Assembly (NCBI RefSeq): GCF_027706845.1
Contig: NZ_JAQGCZ010000004.1
Span: 124,001 to 188,000 of the forward strand
DNA length: 64,000 nucleotides
Source: Mycolicibacterium sp. BiH015
GTDB taxonomy: Bacteria > Actinomycetota > Actinomycetes > Mycobacteriales > Mycobacteriaceae
Direction of reading: 5' to 3'
Shown here piece after piece: positions 1 to 8,651 of the stretch. The stretch's first letter is position 1, and each line of letters begins with the position of its first letter. The position numbers were made by a program, and so were the translations under genes. Below the pieces are notes generated by a model. That model had not been told where the DNA came from. It did no database searches and saw nothing but the letters and a program-made list of their open reading frames with translations.

Positions 1-711
1 TCGTACGCGCGTCCCGAAGTCCACTTCGAACCCGAGGCCGATGCCGTCGATCTCGAGCCCCTGGCGTGGTATCGGCGGCCGGGCGTATTGTTCGGCATCG
101 CAGCATGTTTCGCCGCGTTGGCGACGACCGGCTTGGTTCTGACGTCGCATGTCGGGCCGGCAGGACCAGCGGAAGCGGGTGCGTCGAACATCGCGACGCC
201 TGTCGCGACCAAGCCGGTGGAGGCGCCGGTCGAGACGCTCGCTCCGCCTGCGGTGGTCACCGAGACGGTGGTGGCGAACGCCCCCGCGCCGCGTGTGGTC
301 CAGGCGGCTCCCCAGGCGCCACCGCAGCGGGTGGTGACCAAGCAGGCCGCGCCGGCCCCTGTTCCGTTGCCGGCGGCCCCGCCGCCCGCCGCTCCGTCGC
401 CGACGCCGGCTCCGAGCCCCTCGCCGTCGCCGAGCCCGTCGCCGACTCCAGAACCCGAACCGGAGCCGCAGCCCGAGCCGGAGCCGCAACCTGAGCCCGA
501 ACCGGAGCCGCAGCCCGAGCCGGAGCCGCAACCTGAGCCCGAACCGGAGCCGCAACCGCAGCCCGAGCCCCAGCCCGAGCCGCAACCGCAGCCCGAGCCG
601 TCTGAAGCGCAGCAGCCGAACCCGGTGTCCGAAGAGGCGCCTCAGCCCGAGGTGGTCGAGCCCGCGGCCCCTGTCGAGGAGTGTGTGCCGACGCCCGACG
701 TCACCTGCTGA
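1..711 (+). CDS. C-terminal part of a membrane-anchored Pro/Glu-rich protein (5' truncated)
   Basis: The frame is open from the first base, so the gene begins upstream and only 236 codons are visible. About 28 residues precede one hydrophobic segment (visible residues roughly 30-50). An Ala/Pro/Val-rich stretch follows, then a run of alternating PEP and PQP units, and the protein ends in a short Cys-containing tail ([10 protein letters not shown]). This looks like a single-pass protein with a long extended extracytoplasmic stalk. The Pro-Glu part is encoded by a near-perfect 42-bp tandem repeat. The N-terminal domain is missing, so function cannot be named. Its stop codon abuts the stop of the next gene on the opposite strand. 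Confidence 0.7.
   Translation, partial: SYARPEVHFEPEADAVDLEPLAWYRRPGVLFGIAACFAALATTGLVLTSHVGPAGPAEAGASNIATPVATKPVEAPVETLAPPAVVTETVVANAPAPRVVQAAPQAPPQRVVTKQAAPAPVPLPAAPPPAAPSPTPAPSPSPSPSPSPTPEPEPEPQPEPEPQPEPEPEPQPEPEPQPEPEPEPQPQPEPQPEPQPQPEPSEAQQPNPVSEEAPQPEVVEPAAPVEECVPTPDVTC
454..537 (+). repeat. 42-bp tandem repeat, two perfect copies plus a partial third
   Basis: Bases 454-495 and 496-537 are identical 42-bp units, and a partial third begins at 538. Each unit encodes 14 residues of the Pro-Glu-Gln stalk, so gain or loss of a unit keeps the reading frame. Confidence 0.85.
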
Positions 712-1224
712 TCAGGGCGTCGCCTCGGCCGGCGGCGGCTCCGTGACCGTCTCGGTCTGAGTCTCCGTTTGCGTCACGGTGCTCGTACTGGTGCTGACCG
801 AGGTACTCGGCGTCGTGGTTGTCGTCGTTGTCGTCGTGGTGGTTGTCGACGGCGTTGTGGTGGTGGTCGTCGTGGTCGGTGCCGTCGTCGACGGGGTGGT
901 CTCGCTTGCTGTTTCGGTGTCGGTGACCGTCGCCGGAGGGACCGCGGACGCGGACGTCGTCGACAGCGGGGTCAGGGGTGTGGGCGACGTCGTCTCGGAA
1001 CCGGAGTCGCCGGTGATGGCCTTGGCCAGTCCGAACACCACGAGCGCGATCAGGACCGCGCCTATCGCGCCGAAGGCCACCAGCGAGGCGGGTTTGCGGA
1101 ACCAGGGTGTCTGCGGCTCGGCCGCTGGCGGCTGGTCGTACTCGCCGTACCCGTAGTTGCTGAGCTGAGTCGGCTCGTCGTCGGAGTAATAGTTCTGGTC
1201 GTCGGAATCGCCGTATCGCGCCAC
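712..1224 (-). CDS. Single-pass membrane protein with Thr-rich tail
   Basis: This is a 170-aa protein starting at GTG 1224. The first ~45 residues are acidic and Tyr/Asp/Gln-rich. One hydrophobic segment (about residues 48-70, beginning ASLVAFGAIGAV) follows. The rest is almost entirely Thr, Ser, Val and Pro, including long poly-Thr runs. The layout (short cytoplasmic head, one helix, extended Thr/Ser tail outside) matches the next gene on the same strand, so the two may be related. Thr-rich tails of this kind are often O-glycosylated in mycobacteria, but that is an inference. No enzymatic domain is visible and no function is assigned. Confidence 0.65.
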   Translation of the reverse strand: MARYGDSDDQNYYSDDEPTQLSNYGYGEYDQPPAAEPQTPWFRKPASLVAFGAIGAVLIALVVFGLAKAITGDSGSETTSPTPLTPLSTTSASAVPPATVTDTETASETTPSTTAPTTTTTTTTPSTTTTTTTTTTTTPSTSVSTSTSTVTQTETQTETVTEPPPAEATP

Positions 1225-1250
1225 GGGGACCGAGACTACGCGCCCTGTTG

Positions 1251-1703
1251 CTACGTTCCGGGGTACAGCGTGCGTGTCACGTTGGTGCGCGGACGGCTGC
1301 GCGTCGTCGTCTCGTCCTCCTCACCCTCGTCGCCCTCGTCGGCGTCCGTCTCACGAGTCCGCGGCGGACGCGTGCTGGGCCTGGTCGTCGACTCCGACGT
1401 CGTGGTGGTCTCGCCGGGGTTGATGTCGCTGGTGATCGGCGGGCTGGTGCTGGTGATGGTGCCGGTCGTCGTCGACGTCGCGGACCGAGTCGCGCTGGCC
1501 GACGACGCCGGCGGCGGGATGTAGTTCAGGGGGGCCTGCTCGGGTTCGCTGAACTGTCGCGCCACATAGGAGATCAGCACGACGACCAGCGCGATCGCGA
1601 GAAGACCGGCCACGCTGGCGCCGAGCAGGGTCGACGTCTTGTTGTGCCACTCGACGGGCGGCTCGTCCCGAGCCTCATCGTCGTCCCGTCGGTTCACGGG
1701 CAC
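1251..1703 (-). CDS. Single-pass membrane protein with Ser/Thr-rich tail
   Basis: GTG at 1703 is chosen because upstream in-frame sequence runs antisense through the neighbouring oxidoreductase and has no membrane-protein character. An AGGT element lies about 15 bases upstream. The 150-aa product has a short charged head (PVNRRDDDEARDEPP), one hydrophobic helix (about residues 33-55), then a Ser/Thr/Pro-rich tail ending in an acidic and Arg-rich stretch. It is similar in plan to the protein encoded just downstream, with 26 bp between them, so the pair is probably co-transcribed. Function is unknown. Confidence 0.6.
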   Translation of the reverse strand: MPVNRRDDDEARDEPPVEWHNKTSTLLGASVAGLLAIALVVVLISYVARQFSEPEQAPLNYIPPPASSASATRSATSTTTGTITSTSPPITSDINPGETTTTSESTTRPSTRPPRTRETDADEGDEGEEDETTTRSRPRTNVTRTLYPGT

Positions 1704-1737
1704 CGATAGTAGCCGTGACCTGGGCCGGTGTGCCCGA

Positions 1738-2709
1738 TCAGCTGACCTGCGGAACGATCTGCTCGGCGAAGAACTCGACGTGCTCGAGGTCGGACTGGTC
1801 CAGAACCTGCAGGTAGACGCGCTGGACACCGGCTTCGAGGAACGGACCCAGCTTGTCGACGACCTCGGCGGGGGTGCCGACCGCCGGGGAATTGGACCGC
1901 AACTCGTCGACCTCTCGGCCGATCGCCTCGGCCCGCCGCGCAATCTCGCTGTCGTCGCGGCCGACGCACACGACGAACGCGGCCGAGTAGGTCAGCGAGT
2001 CTTTGGCGCGGCCCGCCTTCTCGACCGCTGCCGCCACCCGGGCGTACTGCTCGGTGAGCGTGTCCAGCGGCACGAACGGGATGTTGAACTCGTCGGCGAA
2101 CCGGGCGGCCAGCGCCGGTGTCCGCTTCGCGCCGCCGCCACCGATGATGATGGGCGGGTGCGGGCTCTGCGCAGGCTTCGGCAGCGCGGGCGAGTCGGTG
2201 ATCTCGTAGTGCTTGCCGGAGTAGTCGAACGTCTCGCCCGCAGGGGTGGTCCACAGCCCGGTCAGGATCTCCAGCTGCTCGGTGAGCCGGTCGAAGCGTT
2301 CACCCAGCGGCGGGAACGGAATCGCGTACGCCTTGTGCTCGGCTTCGAACCATCCGGCGCCCAGGCCGAATTCGACTCGGCCACCGCTCATTTCGTCAAC
2401 CTGTGCCACCGAGATGGCGAGCGGTCCCGGGTAGCGGAAGGTCGCCGACGTCACCATCGTGCCGAGCCGGATCGACGACGTCTCGCGCGCCAGACCGGCC
2501 AGCGTCACCCACGAGTCGGTGGGCCCCGGCAGGCCGTCACCGGCCATCGCGACGTAGTGGTCCGAGCGGAAGAACGCCGAATAGCCCGCCCCTTCCGCCG
2601 TCTGCGCGACGGCGAGCTGGTCGGCGTACGAGGCGCCCTGCTGGGGTTCGACGAAGACGCGGAAATCTATCGGTGTTGTAGCAGCCACGTCCGCCAACTC
2701 TAAGCTCAC
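1738..2709 (-). CDS. LLM-class (F420-type) oxidoreductase
   Basis: The 323-aa protein has luciferase-like TIM-barrel features: DFRVFVEPQQG at the start, RLGTMVTSATFRYP near residue 80, GRVEFGLGAGWFEAEH near 110 and PPIIIGGGGAKRTPALAARFADEFN near 185. The GLGAGW and IIIGGGG segments are typical of actinobacterial LLM enzymes that use coenzyme F420, though flavin use cannot be excluded. The GTG start at 2709 overlaps the TGA of the upstream gene (GTGA), which indicates translational coupling. An in-frame ATG further upstream would lengthen it into that neighbour and is less likely. The substrate is unknown. Confidence 0.82.
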   Translation of the reverse strand: MSLELADVAATTPIDFRVFVEPQQGASYADQLAVAQTAEGAGYSAFFRSDHYVAMAGDGLPGPTDSWVTLAGLARETSSIRLGTMVTSATFRYPGPLAISVAQVDEMSGGRVEFGLGAGWFEAEHKAYAIPFPPLGERFDRLTEQLEILTGLWTTPAGETFDYSGKHYEITDSPALPKPAQSPHPPIIIGGGGAKRTPALAARFADEFNIPFVPLDTLTEQYARVAAAVEKAGRAKDSLTYSAAFVVCVGRDDSEIARRAEAIGREVDELRSNSPAVGTPAEVVDKLGPFLEAGVQRVYLQVLDQSDLEHVEFFAEQIVPQVS

Positions 2710-3329
2710 AGTCCGCCGCGGGCGTTCTTGAGACGCTCGACGACATCCGGGGATCCGTCCAACGACACCCACGCCTTGTCGCGGCCTGCGGCGTACATCA
2801 GCAGCTCGCCGACATCGCCGGTGATCGCCACCTCGGGACCTTTGCCGGCGGTCGCCAGCGTTTCGCCCTGCGGGGTGCGGAAGACGGCCTTCACCGGTGC
2901 CTTGCGCAACGTCATCCGGGCCATCAGCGCGATCGGCCTGCGCAGCGCGGAGACCGTCTGGTCATCGAGAGGCCGCGGTTCCCAGTCGCCGACAGCACGG
3001 CGAACGTCCTCGTGGTGGATGAACATCTCGGCCGGATTGGCCACCGGATCCAGGAGCTTGAACGGTGAATAGATCGGTGGGCCGTCGGCCACCTGGCCGA
3101 GCAGAGCGTCCCAGTCGGTCGACGCGGCGACCTGCTTCTGCACGCGCTCGGTGTAACCGGCGAACGCGGGGATCAGGATGCCCGGGCCCGTGTCGAGCCG
3201 CCGCTCCCGGACGACAAGGTGTGCCGCGAGGTCCCGTGCGTCCCAGCCTTCGCACAGCGTCGGTGCGTCGGGTGCGGTGTTGCGGAGCGTCGCGACCAGG
3301 GCGGCTCGCTCTCGCTGTGCAACGGTCAT
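2706..3329 (-). CDS. TIGR03085-type putative metal-binding protein (maleylpyruvate isomerase-like fold)
   Basis: This is a 207-aa cytoplasmic protein. The N-terminus (TVAQRERAALVATLRNTAPDAPTLCEGWDARDLAAHLV) matches the DinB/MDMPI-like four-helix proteins that actinobacteria annotate as the TIGR03085 family. The His in AAHLV, the later EMFIHHEDVRRA and similar His/Glu positions are the expected metal ligands. Some relatives act in mycothiol-dependent reactions, but the reaction here is unknown. It is translationally coupled to the LLM oxidoreductase downstream, so the two may act on the same compound. Confidence 0.75.
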   Translation of the reverse strand: MTVAQRERAALVATLRNTAPDAPTLCEGWDARDLAAHLVVRERRLDTGPGILIPAFAGYTERVQKQVAASTDWDALLGQVADGPPIYSPFKLLDPVANPAEMFIHHEDVRRAVGDWEPRPLDDQTVSALRRPIALMARMTLRKAPVKAVFRTPQGETLATAGKGPEVAITGDVGELLMYAAGRDKAWVSLDGSPDVVERLKNARGGL

Positions 3330-3344
3330 GATGTGCCTTTCGAT

Positions 3345-5141
3345 TCAGCCGAGCGCACGGTCCAGGTTGATCGCGGCGCTGATCAGGGACACGTGGGTGA
3401 ACGCCTGGGGAAAGTTCCCCACTTGGTCACCGGTCGCGCTGACCTGCTCAGCGTAGAGACCGACGTGGTTGGCATAGGTGAACATCTTCTCCAGCGCCAG
3501 TTGAGCATCACGCAACCGGCCCGTCCGGGTGAGCGCCTCGACGTACCAGAACGTGCACAGCGAGAACGTGCCCTCGTCGCCGTCGAGGCCATCGGTGGCT
3601 GGGTCGTACCGGAACACCAGGCTGTCGGTGACCAGCCCCTTTTCGATCGCGTCCAGCGTCGACAGGAATCGCGGGTCGGCCGGTGAGATGAACTTGACCA
3701 TCGGCATCAGCAGCACGCCGGCGTCCAGTTGATCGCCGCCCTCGACTTGGGTGAATGCCTGGAGGTCTGTGTTCCAGGATTTGTTCATGATGCGGTGGTA
3801 GATGTCGTCGCGGGCGCCGGTCCAGGTGACCAGATCGGCGGGCAGTCCGCGGCGGCGCGCGATGCGGATGGCGCGTTCGATCGCCACCCAGCACATCAGC
3901 CGGGACGTGGTGTAGGGCCTCGACTCGTCCCGGACCTCCCACATGCCGGCGTCGTCGCGGTCCCAGTTGTCCACCAGCCAGTCGATGACGTAGACGACGT
4001 CGGACCACGCGTCGTGGCTGATGCCTGCGCCGTATTTGTCGAACAGATAGACCGAATCGATCAGGTCGCCGTAGATGTCGAGCTGCAACTGCTGCACCGC
4101 CGCGTTGCCGACCCGTACCGGCTTGGAGTCCAGATGGCCACGGAGATGGTCGAGTTCGTACTCCTGCACCGGTTCGTCGCCGTCGATGTTGTAGAGCACG
4201 CGCAGCGGACCGAGGCCGTCGTTCTCGCGTTCGCCACGGCCGAGGCGCTTGGACAGCCACTCGATGAACGCGTTGGCTTCGGCGTTGAATCCCAGCCGGA
4301 GCAGGGCGTAGAGACTGAATCCGGCATCGCGCATCCAGACATACCGGTAGTCCCAGTTACGTTCGCCACCAATGTGTTCGGGAAGGCTGGTGGTTGCCGC
4401 GGCGACGACCGCGCCCGACGGCTCGTGGGTCAGCAGCTTGAGCGTGATGGCCGAGCGTTCCACCATCTCACGCCAACGTCCGCGGTAACGGGACTGGGCC
4501 AGCCAGTCGCGCCAGAACCGAGCGGTCGACTCGAAGAGTTGGTCGACATCGCTTGCCTGCGGTTCCGGGTTCCCAGGGTCGAGCACCGCCAGCACGAATT
4601 CGGCGGTCTGCCCGGTCGTCAAAGTCAGTTCGGAGCTGACGACACCGTTGTCGACGGACAGGTCGGCCGACGAGGTCAATCGCATCGCGAGGATGTCGGC
4701 ACGGAAATCGACGGTTCGTCCCTGCTGCGTAGTTTCGAAACGTGCTCGGGCGTAGTCAGGCCGCGCGTCGAGCAGCATGCGGACCGTGACCTGGCCGCGG
4801 ACCGCGACGAGCCGGCGGACCAACCGCTGCCGGTGTCCGCCGTCGGAGGGTTGGGTGATCGGCATGAAGTCGTGCATCTCGACCACACCGTCGTTGGTCA
4901 GGAAACGGGTGATCAGAGTCGCCGACTCGGGAAAATAGAACTGGTGGGTGTGGCTGCTCTCGCACACGGTCGACATGCGCCAACTGCCGGCATTGTCGGG
5001 GTCGAGAATCGCCCCGAATACGCTGGGCGAGTCGAAGCGGGGTGCGCAGAACCAGTCGATGGTTCCGTCGGTTCCGACGAGCGCGCAGGTCCGGAGATCT
5101 CCGATGAGGCCGTGGTCGGCGATCGCGGGACCACTAGTCAT
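3345..5141 (-). CDS. Glycoside hydrolase family 15 (trehalase/glucoamylase-like)
   Basis: This 598-aa protein has the GH15 layout. An N-terminal beta-rich domain opens with IADHGLIGDLRTCALVGTDG and DWFCAPRFDSPSVF (residues 7-42). A catalytic barrel follows, with NWDYRYVWMRDAGF at 262-275 and a second acidic region near the C-terminus (EGTFSLCTFWYVEAL). Mycobacterial GH15 proteins include a characterised trehalase, so trehalose or an alpha-glucan are plausible substrates; sequence alone does not decide. The start overlaps the zwf stop by 8 bp, so it sits in an operon with zwf. There is no signal peptide, so it acts in the cytoplasm. Confidence 0.88.
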   Translation of the reverse strand: MTSGPAIADHGLIGDLRTCALVGTDGTIDWFCAPRFDSPSVFGAILDPDNAGSWRMSTVCESSHTHQFYFPESATLITRFLTNDGVVEMHDFMPITQPSDGGHRQRLVRRLVAVRGQVTVRMLLDARPDYARARFETTQQGRTVDFRADILAMRLTSSADLSVDNGVVSSELTLTTGQTAEFVLAVLDPGNPEPQASDVDQLFESTARFWRDWLAQSRYRGRWREMVERSAITLKLLTHEPSGAVVAAATTSLPEHIGGERNWDYRYVWMRDAGFSLYALLRLGFNAEANAFIEWLSKRLGRGERENDGLGPLRVLYNIDGDEPVQEYELDHLRGHLDSKPVRVGNAAVQQLQLDIYGDLIDSVYLFDKYGAGISHDAWSDVVYVIDWLVDNWDRDDAGMWEVRDESRPYTTSRLMCWVAIERAIRIARRRGLPADLVTWTGARDDIYHRIMNKSWNTDLQAFTQVEGGDQLDAGVLLMPMVKFISPADPRFLSTLDAIEKGLVTDSLVFRYDPATDGLDGDEGTFSLCTFWYVEALTRTGRLRDAQLALEKMFTYANHVGLYAEQVSATGDQVGNFPQAFTHVSLISAAINLDRALG

Positions 5142-6537
5142 CGGGCAGCCGCCAGCCCACGTCGCCGGGTAGCTTCACGGCCGATTCCGGCCCCCACGAA
5201 CCCTTTTCGTAACGCTGCACCGGGGGCGGGGCATCGAGCACGGGCTGGCAGACCTGCCAGAGCCGATCCACCTCGTCGGCGCGTGCGAACAGTGTCTGGT
5301 CGCCCCGCATGACGTCGAGCAGGAGCCGCTCGTAGGCATCGAGCCCGTCCTGCTCGTGCTCGCCGGGGGCCAGACGCAGGTCCGAACCGACCCGCTCAGC
5401 GGCCAACTCGGGGCCGGGCTTCTTGACGTTGAGCTCGAGGGTCGCCGTCGGCGTTGCGGTCAGGTCCAGCACCAGCTGGTCGCGGGAGGCCTGATCGAAG
5501 AGTGTCGGAGTCGGTGTCCGGAACGTCAGGGTGACCGTTCGGCGATTGTCGCCCATGGCTTTTCCGGTACGGAGGTAGAAGGGAACGTCGCGCCACCGGT
5601 CGTTGTCGACGAATGCCTCCAGCGCCACCAGGGTCTCGACGTCCGACCCGTCGTCGACGCCGTCCTCGTCTCGATACCCGTCGTACTGCCCGAACACCAC
5701 CCGTGCCGGGTCGAGGGGGCGCATGTCCTGGAAGACCCGTGACTTCGCGTCGCGGAGACCGCTCGCATCCAACGTCGCCGGCGTCTCCATCGCAACGAAC
5801 CCCAGCACCTGACACAGGTGGGTGGACACCATGTCACGGAAACATCCGGTGGACTCATAGAAGCTGCCACGGCCCTCCAGGGCGATGTCCTCCGGAACGT
5901 CGATCTGAACCGACTCGATAAGGCTTCTGTTCCACGAGGGTTCGAGGAGTCCGTTTGCGAACCGCATTGCGAGGATGTTCTGGACAGCTTCCTTGCCGAG
6001 AAAGTGATCGATCCGGTAGATGCGGTCCTCGTCGGCGACGGCTTCGGTGGCCGCCGCGAGGTCCCGCGAGCTTTCCAGGTCCGTGCCGAACGGCTTCTCG
6101 ACGATGAGCCTCGCCCCGTCGGCAAGGCCTTCCCGGCCGAGCATCTCGACCATCGGTTTCATCGCCGCGGGTGGGACGGACAGATAGATCAGGATCTGTG
6201 TTCCGTCGCCGAGATCGTCTGTGGCGTGCCGAACTTGGCCCGCTAGCTCGGCGCCGTCCTCGTCGTTGGCGGACTGGAACGTCAACCTGCCCAGCAACTC
6301 GTCGGCGACAGTGTCGTCGAGTTGCTCGAAGGATTCCGCCAGTCCGTCGCGCACCGAACTCCTGAATTCCTCGAGGCTGTCCGGCGATGACCGGCCGGAA
6401 CCGATGATCCGGTAATCCCGGGGCAGTCTTCCCGCGCGGGCGAGACGGTACAGGCTCGGGAAGAGCATGCGACGCGCGAGATCCCCGCGGGCACCGAAGA
6501 GCACCAGGACGACGGGATCGGTGGCACCGGTGGTCAT
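5134..6537 (-). CDS. zwf: Glucose-6-phosphate 1-dehydrogenase
   Basis: The 467-aa enzyme oxidises glucose-6-phosphate to 6-phosphogluconolactone and makes NADPH (or F420H2-independent NADH). The nucleotide-binding loop is GARGDLA at residues 15-21, where most homologues have GASGDL. EKPFG lies at 147-151 and the active-site signature RIDHFLGKE, with the catalytic His, at 175-183. The ATG overlaps the stop of the upstream flavoprotein (ATGA) and its own 3' end overlaps the GH15 gene. This arrangement ties sugar release and NADPH supply to a thiol-disulfide reductase. Confidence 0.95.
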   Translation of the reverse strand: MTTGATDPVVLVLFGARGDLARRMLFPSLYRLARAGRLPRDYRIIGSGRSSPDSLEEFRSSVRDGLAESFEQLDDTVADELLGRLTFQSANDEDGAELAGQVRHATDDLGDGTQILIYLSVPPAAMKPMVEMLGREGLADGARLIVEKPFGTDLESSRDLAAATEAVADEDRIYRIDHFLGKEAVQNILAMRFANGLLEPSWNRSLIESVQIDVPEDIALEGRGSFYESTGCFRDMVSTHLCQVLGFVAMETPATLDASGLRDAKSRVFQDMRPLDPARVVFGQYDGYRDEDGVDDGSDVETLVALEAFVDNDRWRDVPFYLRTGKAMGDNRRTVTLTFRTPTPTLFDQASRDQLVLDLTATPTATLELNVKKPGPELAAERVGSDLRLAPGEHEQDGLDAYERLLLDVMRGDQTLFARADEVDRLWQVCQPVLDAPPPVQRYEKGSWGPESAVKLPGDVGWRLPDD

Positions 6538-7910
6538 GAGTCGGACTCCCCGAGGTTCAGGAGAGCGTTCTCGACGACCTCGGTCAGCGCCGGGTGGATC
6601 CAGTACGGTCTGGATGCCAGGTCATGGGCTTTGATCCCGAAGTTCATTGCGACGACGAAGATCTGGATCAGTGATGCGGCCTGTGCGCCGATGATGTGGG
6701 CACCGAGGATCGTCCCGTCTCGGTCGGCGAGAACCTTGCACAATCCCGACGAGTCCTGCATCGCCCACCCGTAGGCCACGTCGGCGAACTCGGTGATGCC
6801 GACGCGGTAGTCGAGATCGTCGTCGCGGCAGTCTTTTTCGGTGCGACCGATGGAGGCGATCTGCGGCTCTGTGAACACCGCGGAGGGGACGAGGTCGTGG
6901 CTGATGGCCAGCAGGTTGTCGGGATGCAACAGGTTGTGCTGGACCACCCGGGCCTCCCGATTGGCGACGTGCTTGAGCGGAACCGCGGTGCTGACATCGC
7001 CGAGTGCGAAGACGCCGTCGGCGGTGGTGCGGCAGTGTTCGTCGACGACGATGCGTCCGTCGTCGTGTGTCTCGATCCCGCCCTTCTCGACGTCGAGGCG
7101 GTCGCTGTTGGAGCGGCGGCCCGCCGCGACCAGCAGGGTGTCCGCGCGCACTGACGAGCCATCGTCCAGTGTGAGCACGAGATCATCTGCGGCGCCTGAC
7201 AATTCCACCAGTTCGGTGCCGCACCGCAGATCGTACTTCGAGCGCATCAGCTCGGTGTAGACGGTGCGGACCGTCTCGTCCTGGGGACCGCCGAGCAGTT
7301 GGCCGGCTTTCTCGATGATGGTGACGCGGCTGCCCGCGCTGGCGAAGACGTGTGCGAGTTCGGCGGCGATGTACCCGCCGCCCAGCACCGCGAGATGCTC
7401 GGGAGGGGTGCTGCGCCGCATGACGGTGTCGGAGGTTTCGAACGGCAGGCCCGAGTCCGCGACGACATCCGGCACGATGGGTCGCCCGCCTGCCGCGACG
7501 ACGATACGGTCGGCGGCGATCTCGACGGTGTCGCCCCCGGCGTCGACGTGCAGCTGCCGGGGACCGGTGAAGCGCGCGTGTCCCTTGTAGACGGTGACGA
7601 ATCCGCTGTCGCGCCGACTCTGCTCACCGTCGGCGGCCACCTGGTCGGTGCGCCCGAACACGCGGTCGCGAACCTGCTGCCAGCGCAGACCGTGGTAGTC
7701 GCTGTCGACGTCGAAGGCCGCGGCGCCGGCGACGGTGTCGGCGATCTGGGCGGTGTAGGACAGCATCTTCGACGGGATGCAGCCGTAGTTGACGCAGGTG
7801 CCGCCGAACTTGCGGTCGTCGACGATCGCCACGTCCAGGTCCGAAAAGCGGTCGTCGATGACCATGTTCCCCGAACCCGCGCCGATGACGACCAGATCGT
7901 GTCTTCGCAC
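6534..7910 (-). CDS. mtr: Mycothione reductase-like pyridine nucleotide-disulfide oxidoreductase
   Basis: The 458-aa protein has an N-terminal FAD loop (GAGSGN, residues 11-16), the redox-active pair C39/C44 in GGTCVNYGCIPSKM, a second dinucleotide loop (LGGGYIAAELAHV) and a C-terminal HPALTEVVENALL carrying the catalytic His. This C-terminus and the lack of lipoamide dehydrogenase features favour mycothione reductase, which keeps mycothiol reduced with NADPH. The usual sequence after the first Cys is LNVGC, so the Tyr here is a difference. GTG start at 7910. It is the first gene of the zwf-GH15 operon, which would supply its NADPH. The gene symbol is tentative. Confidence 0.75.
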   Translation of the reverse strand: MRRHDLVVIGAGSGNMVIDDRFSDLDVAIVDDRKFGGTCVNYGCIPSKMLSYTAQIADTVAGAAAFDVDSDYHGLRWQQVRDRVFGRTDQVAADGEQSRRDSGFVTVYKGHARFTGPRQLHVDAGGDTVEIAADRIVVAAGGRPIVPDVVADSGLPFETSDTVMRRSTPPEHLAVLGGGYIAAELAHVFASAGSRVTIIEKAGQLLGGPQDETVRTVYTELMRSKYDLRCGTELVELSGAADDLVLTLDDGSSVRADTLLVAAGRRSNSDRLDVEKGGIETHDDGRIVVDEHCRTTADGVFALGDVSTAVPLKHVANREARVVQHNLLHPDNLLAISHDLVPSAVFTEPQIASIGRTEKDCRDDDLDYRVGITEFADVAYGWAMQDSSGLCKVLADRDGTILGAHIIGAQAASLIQIFVVAMNFGIKAHDLASRPYWIHPALTEVVENALLNLGESDS

Positions 7911-7977
7911 CCTGCCGCTGTTCCCGCTGAATGATCGGCGCCAAACCCTCAGGCGCTGACTGATCGGTGACGGCGGG

Positions 7978-8523
7978 TCAGAAGCTCTCGACGCCCTCGA
8001 CGCTGATCACCATGCCGCGGCCGGTGCCGTCATTGGTGAATCGGGTGCCGTTCTCGTCGGCGACGATGGTCCACCCCACCGCCGAATAGGTTCGGTAGTC
8101 CAGCGTCACCGCCGGGATCGCGCCCAGATTGCCCAGCACCCAGCTGAGCTCACCGCTGGAGCTCAGGCGCACCCCGTTCGCCGGAAGGCCGTCCACCTCC
8201 GGAGCATTGGTGAAGGCGGACTCACAGCCGACCTCCTGCTCGTCGAGCTGGCAGCGCGTCTTACCGGTTTTCGTCTGGATATAGACGTAGCCGTTCTGCG
8301 GTTCGAGCACCTCCCCGTTCGCCGGGGCGGGCCGGGTGGTCGGCGCATCCGGAGTGGACGGCGGCGGCACGGGTGTCGGCCGGCTGGGTCGCGGGGTCGG
8401 GAACTCCGGTTCGGTGAAGGCGGTGTCGGGCTCGCGGGTGGCCGTTCCGTCGATCGACGACTGGCATCCGGCGAGCGCGACGGCGGACATGAGCGCGCCT
8501 GCCACGACCTGCCTCGTCCTCAT
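7978..8523 (-). CDS. Putative lipoprotein
   Basis: ATG 8523 gives a 181-aa protein with a short positive N-terminus (MRTRQ), a hydrophobic stretch and a lipobox LAGC at about residues 16-19. It is therefore likely exported and lipid-anchored. A Pro-rich linker (about residues 35-65) leads to a compact domain with a Cys pair (TRCQLDEQEVGCES) that could form a disulfide. The longer frame upstream of ATG 8523 lacks a signal sequence and was dropped. It resembles small mycobacterial lipoproteins of unknown function. Confidence 0.75.
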   Translation of the reverse strand: MRTRQVVAGALMSAVALAGCQSSIDGTATREPDTAFTEPEFPTPRPSRPTPVPPPSTPDAPTTRPAPANGEVLEPQNGYVYIQTKTGKTRCQLDEQEVGCESAFTNAPEVDGLPANGVRLSSSGELSWVLGNLGAIPAVTLDYRTYSAVGWTIVADENGTRFTNDGTGRGMVISVEGVESF

Positions 8524-8651
8524 CGCGTTCCAGCGTACGCAGCGTGGGGTGCGAGTGAGGGGAGTGGCGCGCGGGGAAATGCCGTCCCGCGAGAGCGCCA
8601 CCACGGTCGTCGCAAGTGGTGGGGACACCGCCGTCGGCTTACCGTTGCCCG

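Noticed and set aside
3729..5312. 527-codon open frame antisense to the GH15 gene
   Set aside because: Composition and register follow the GH15 codons on the other strand; no recognisable domain.
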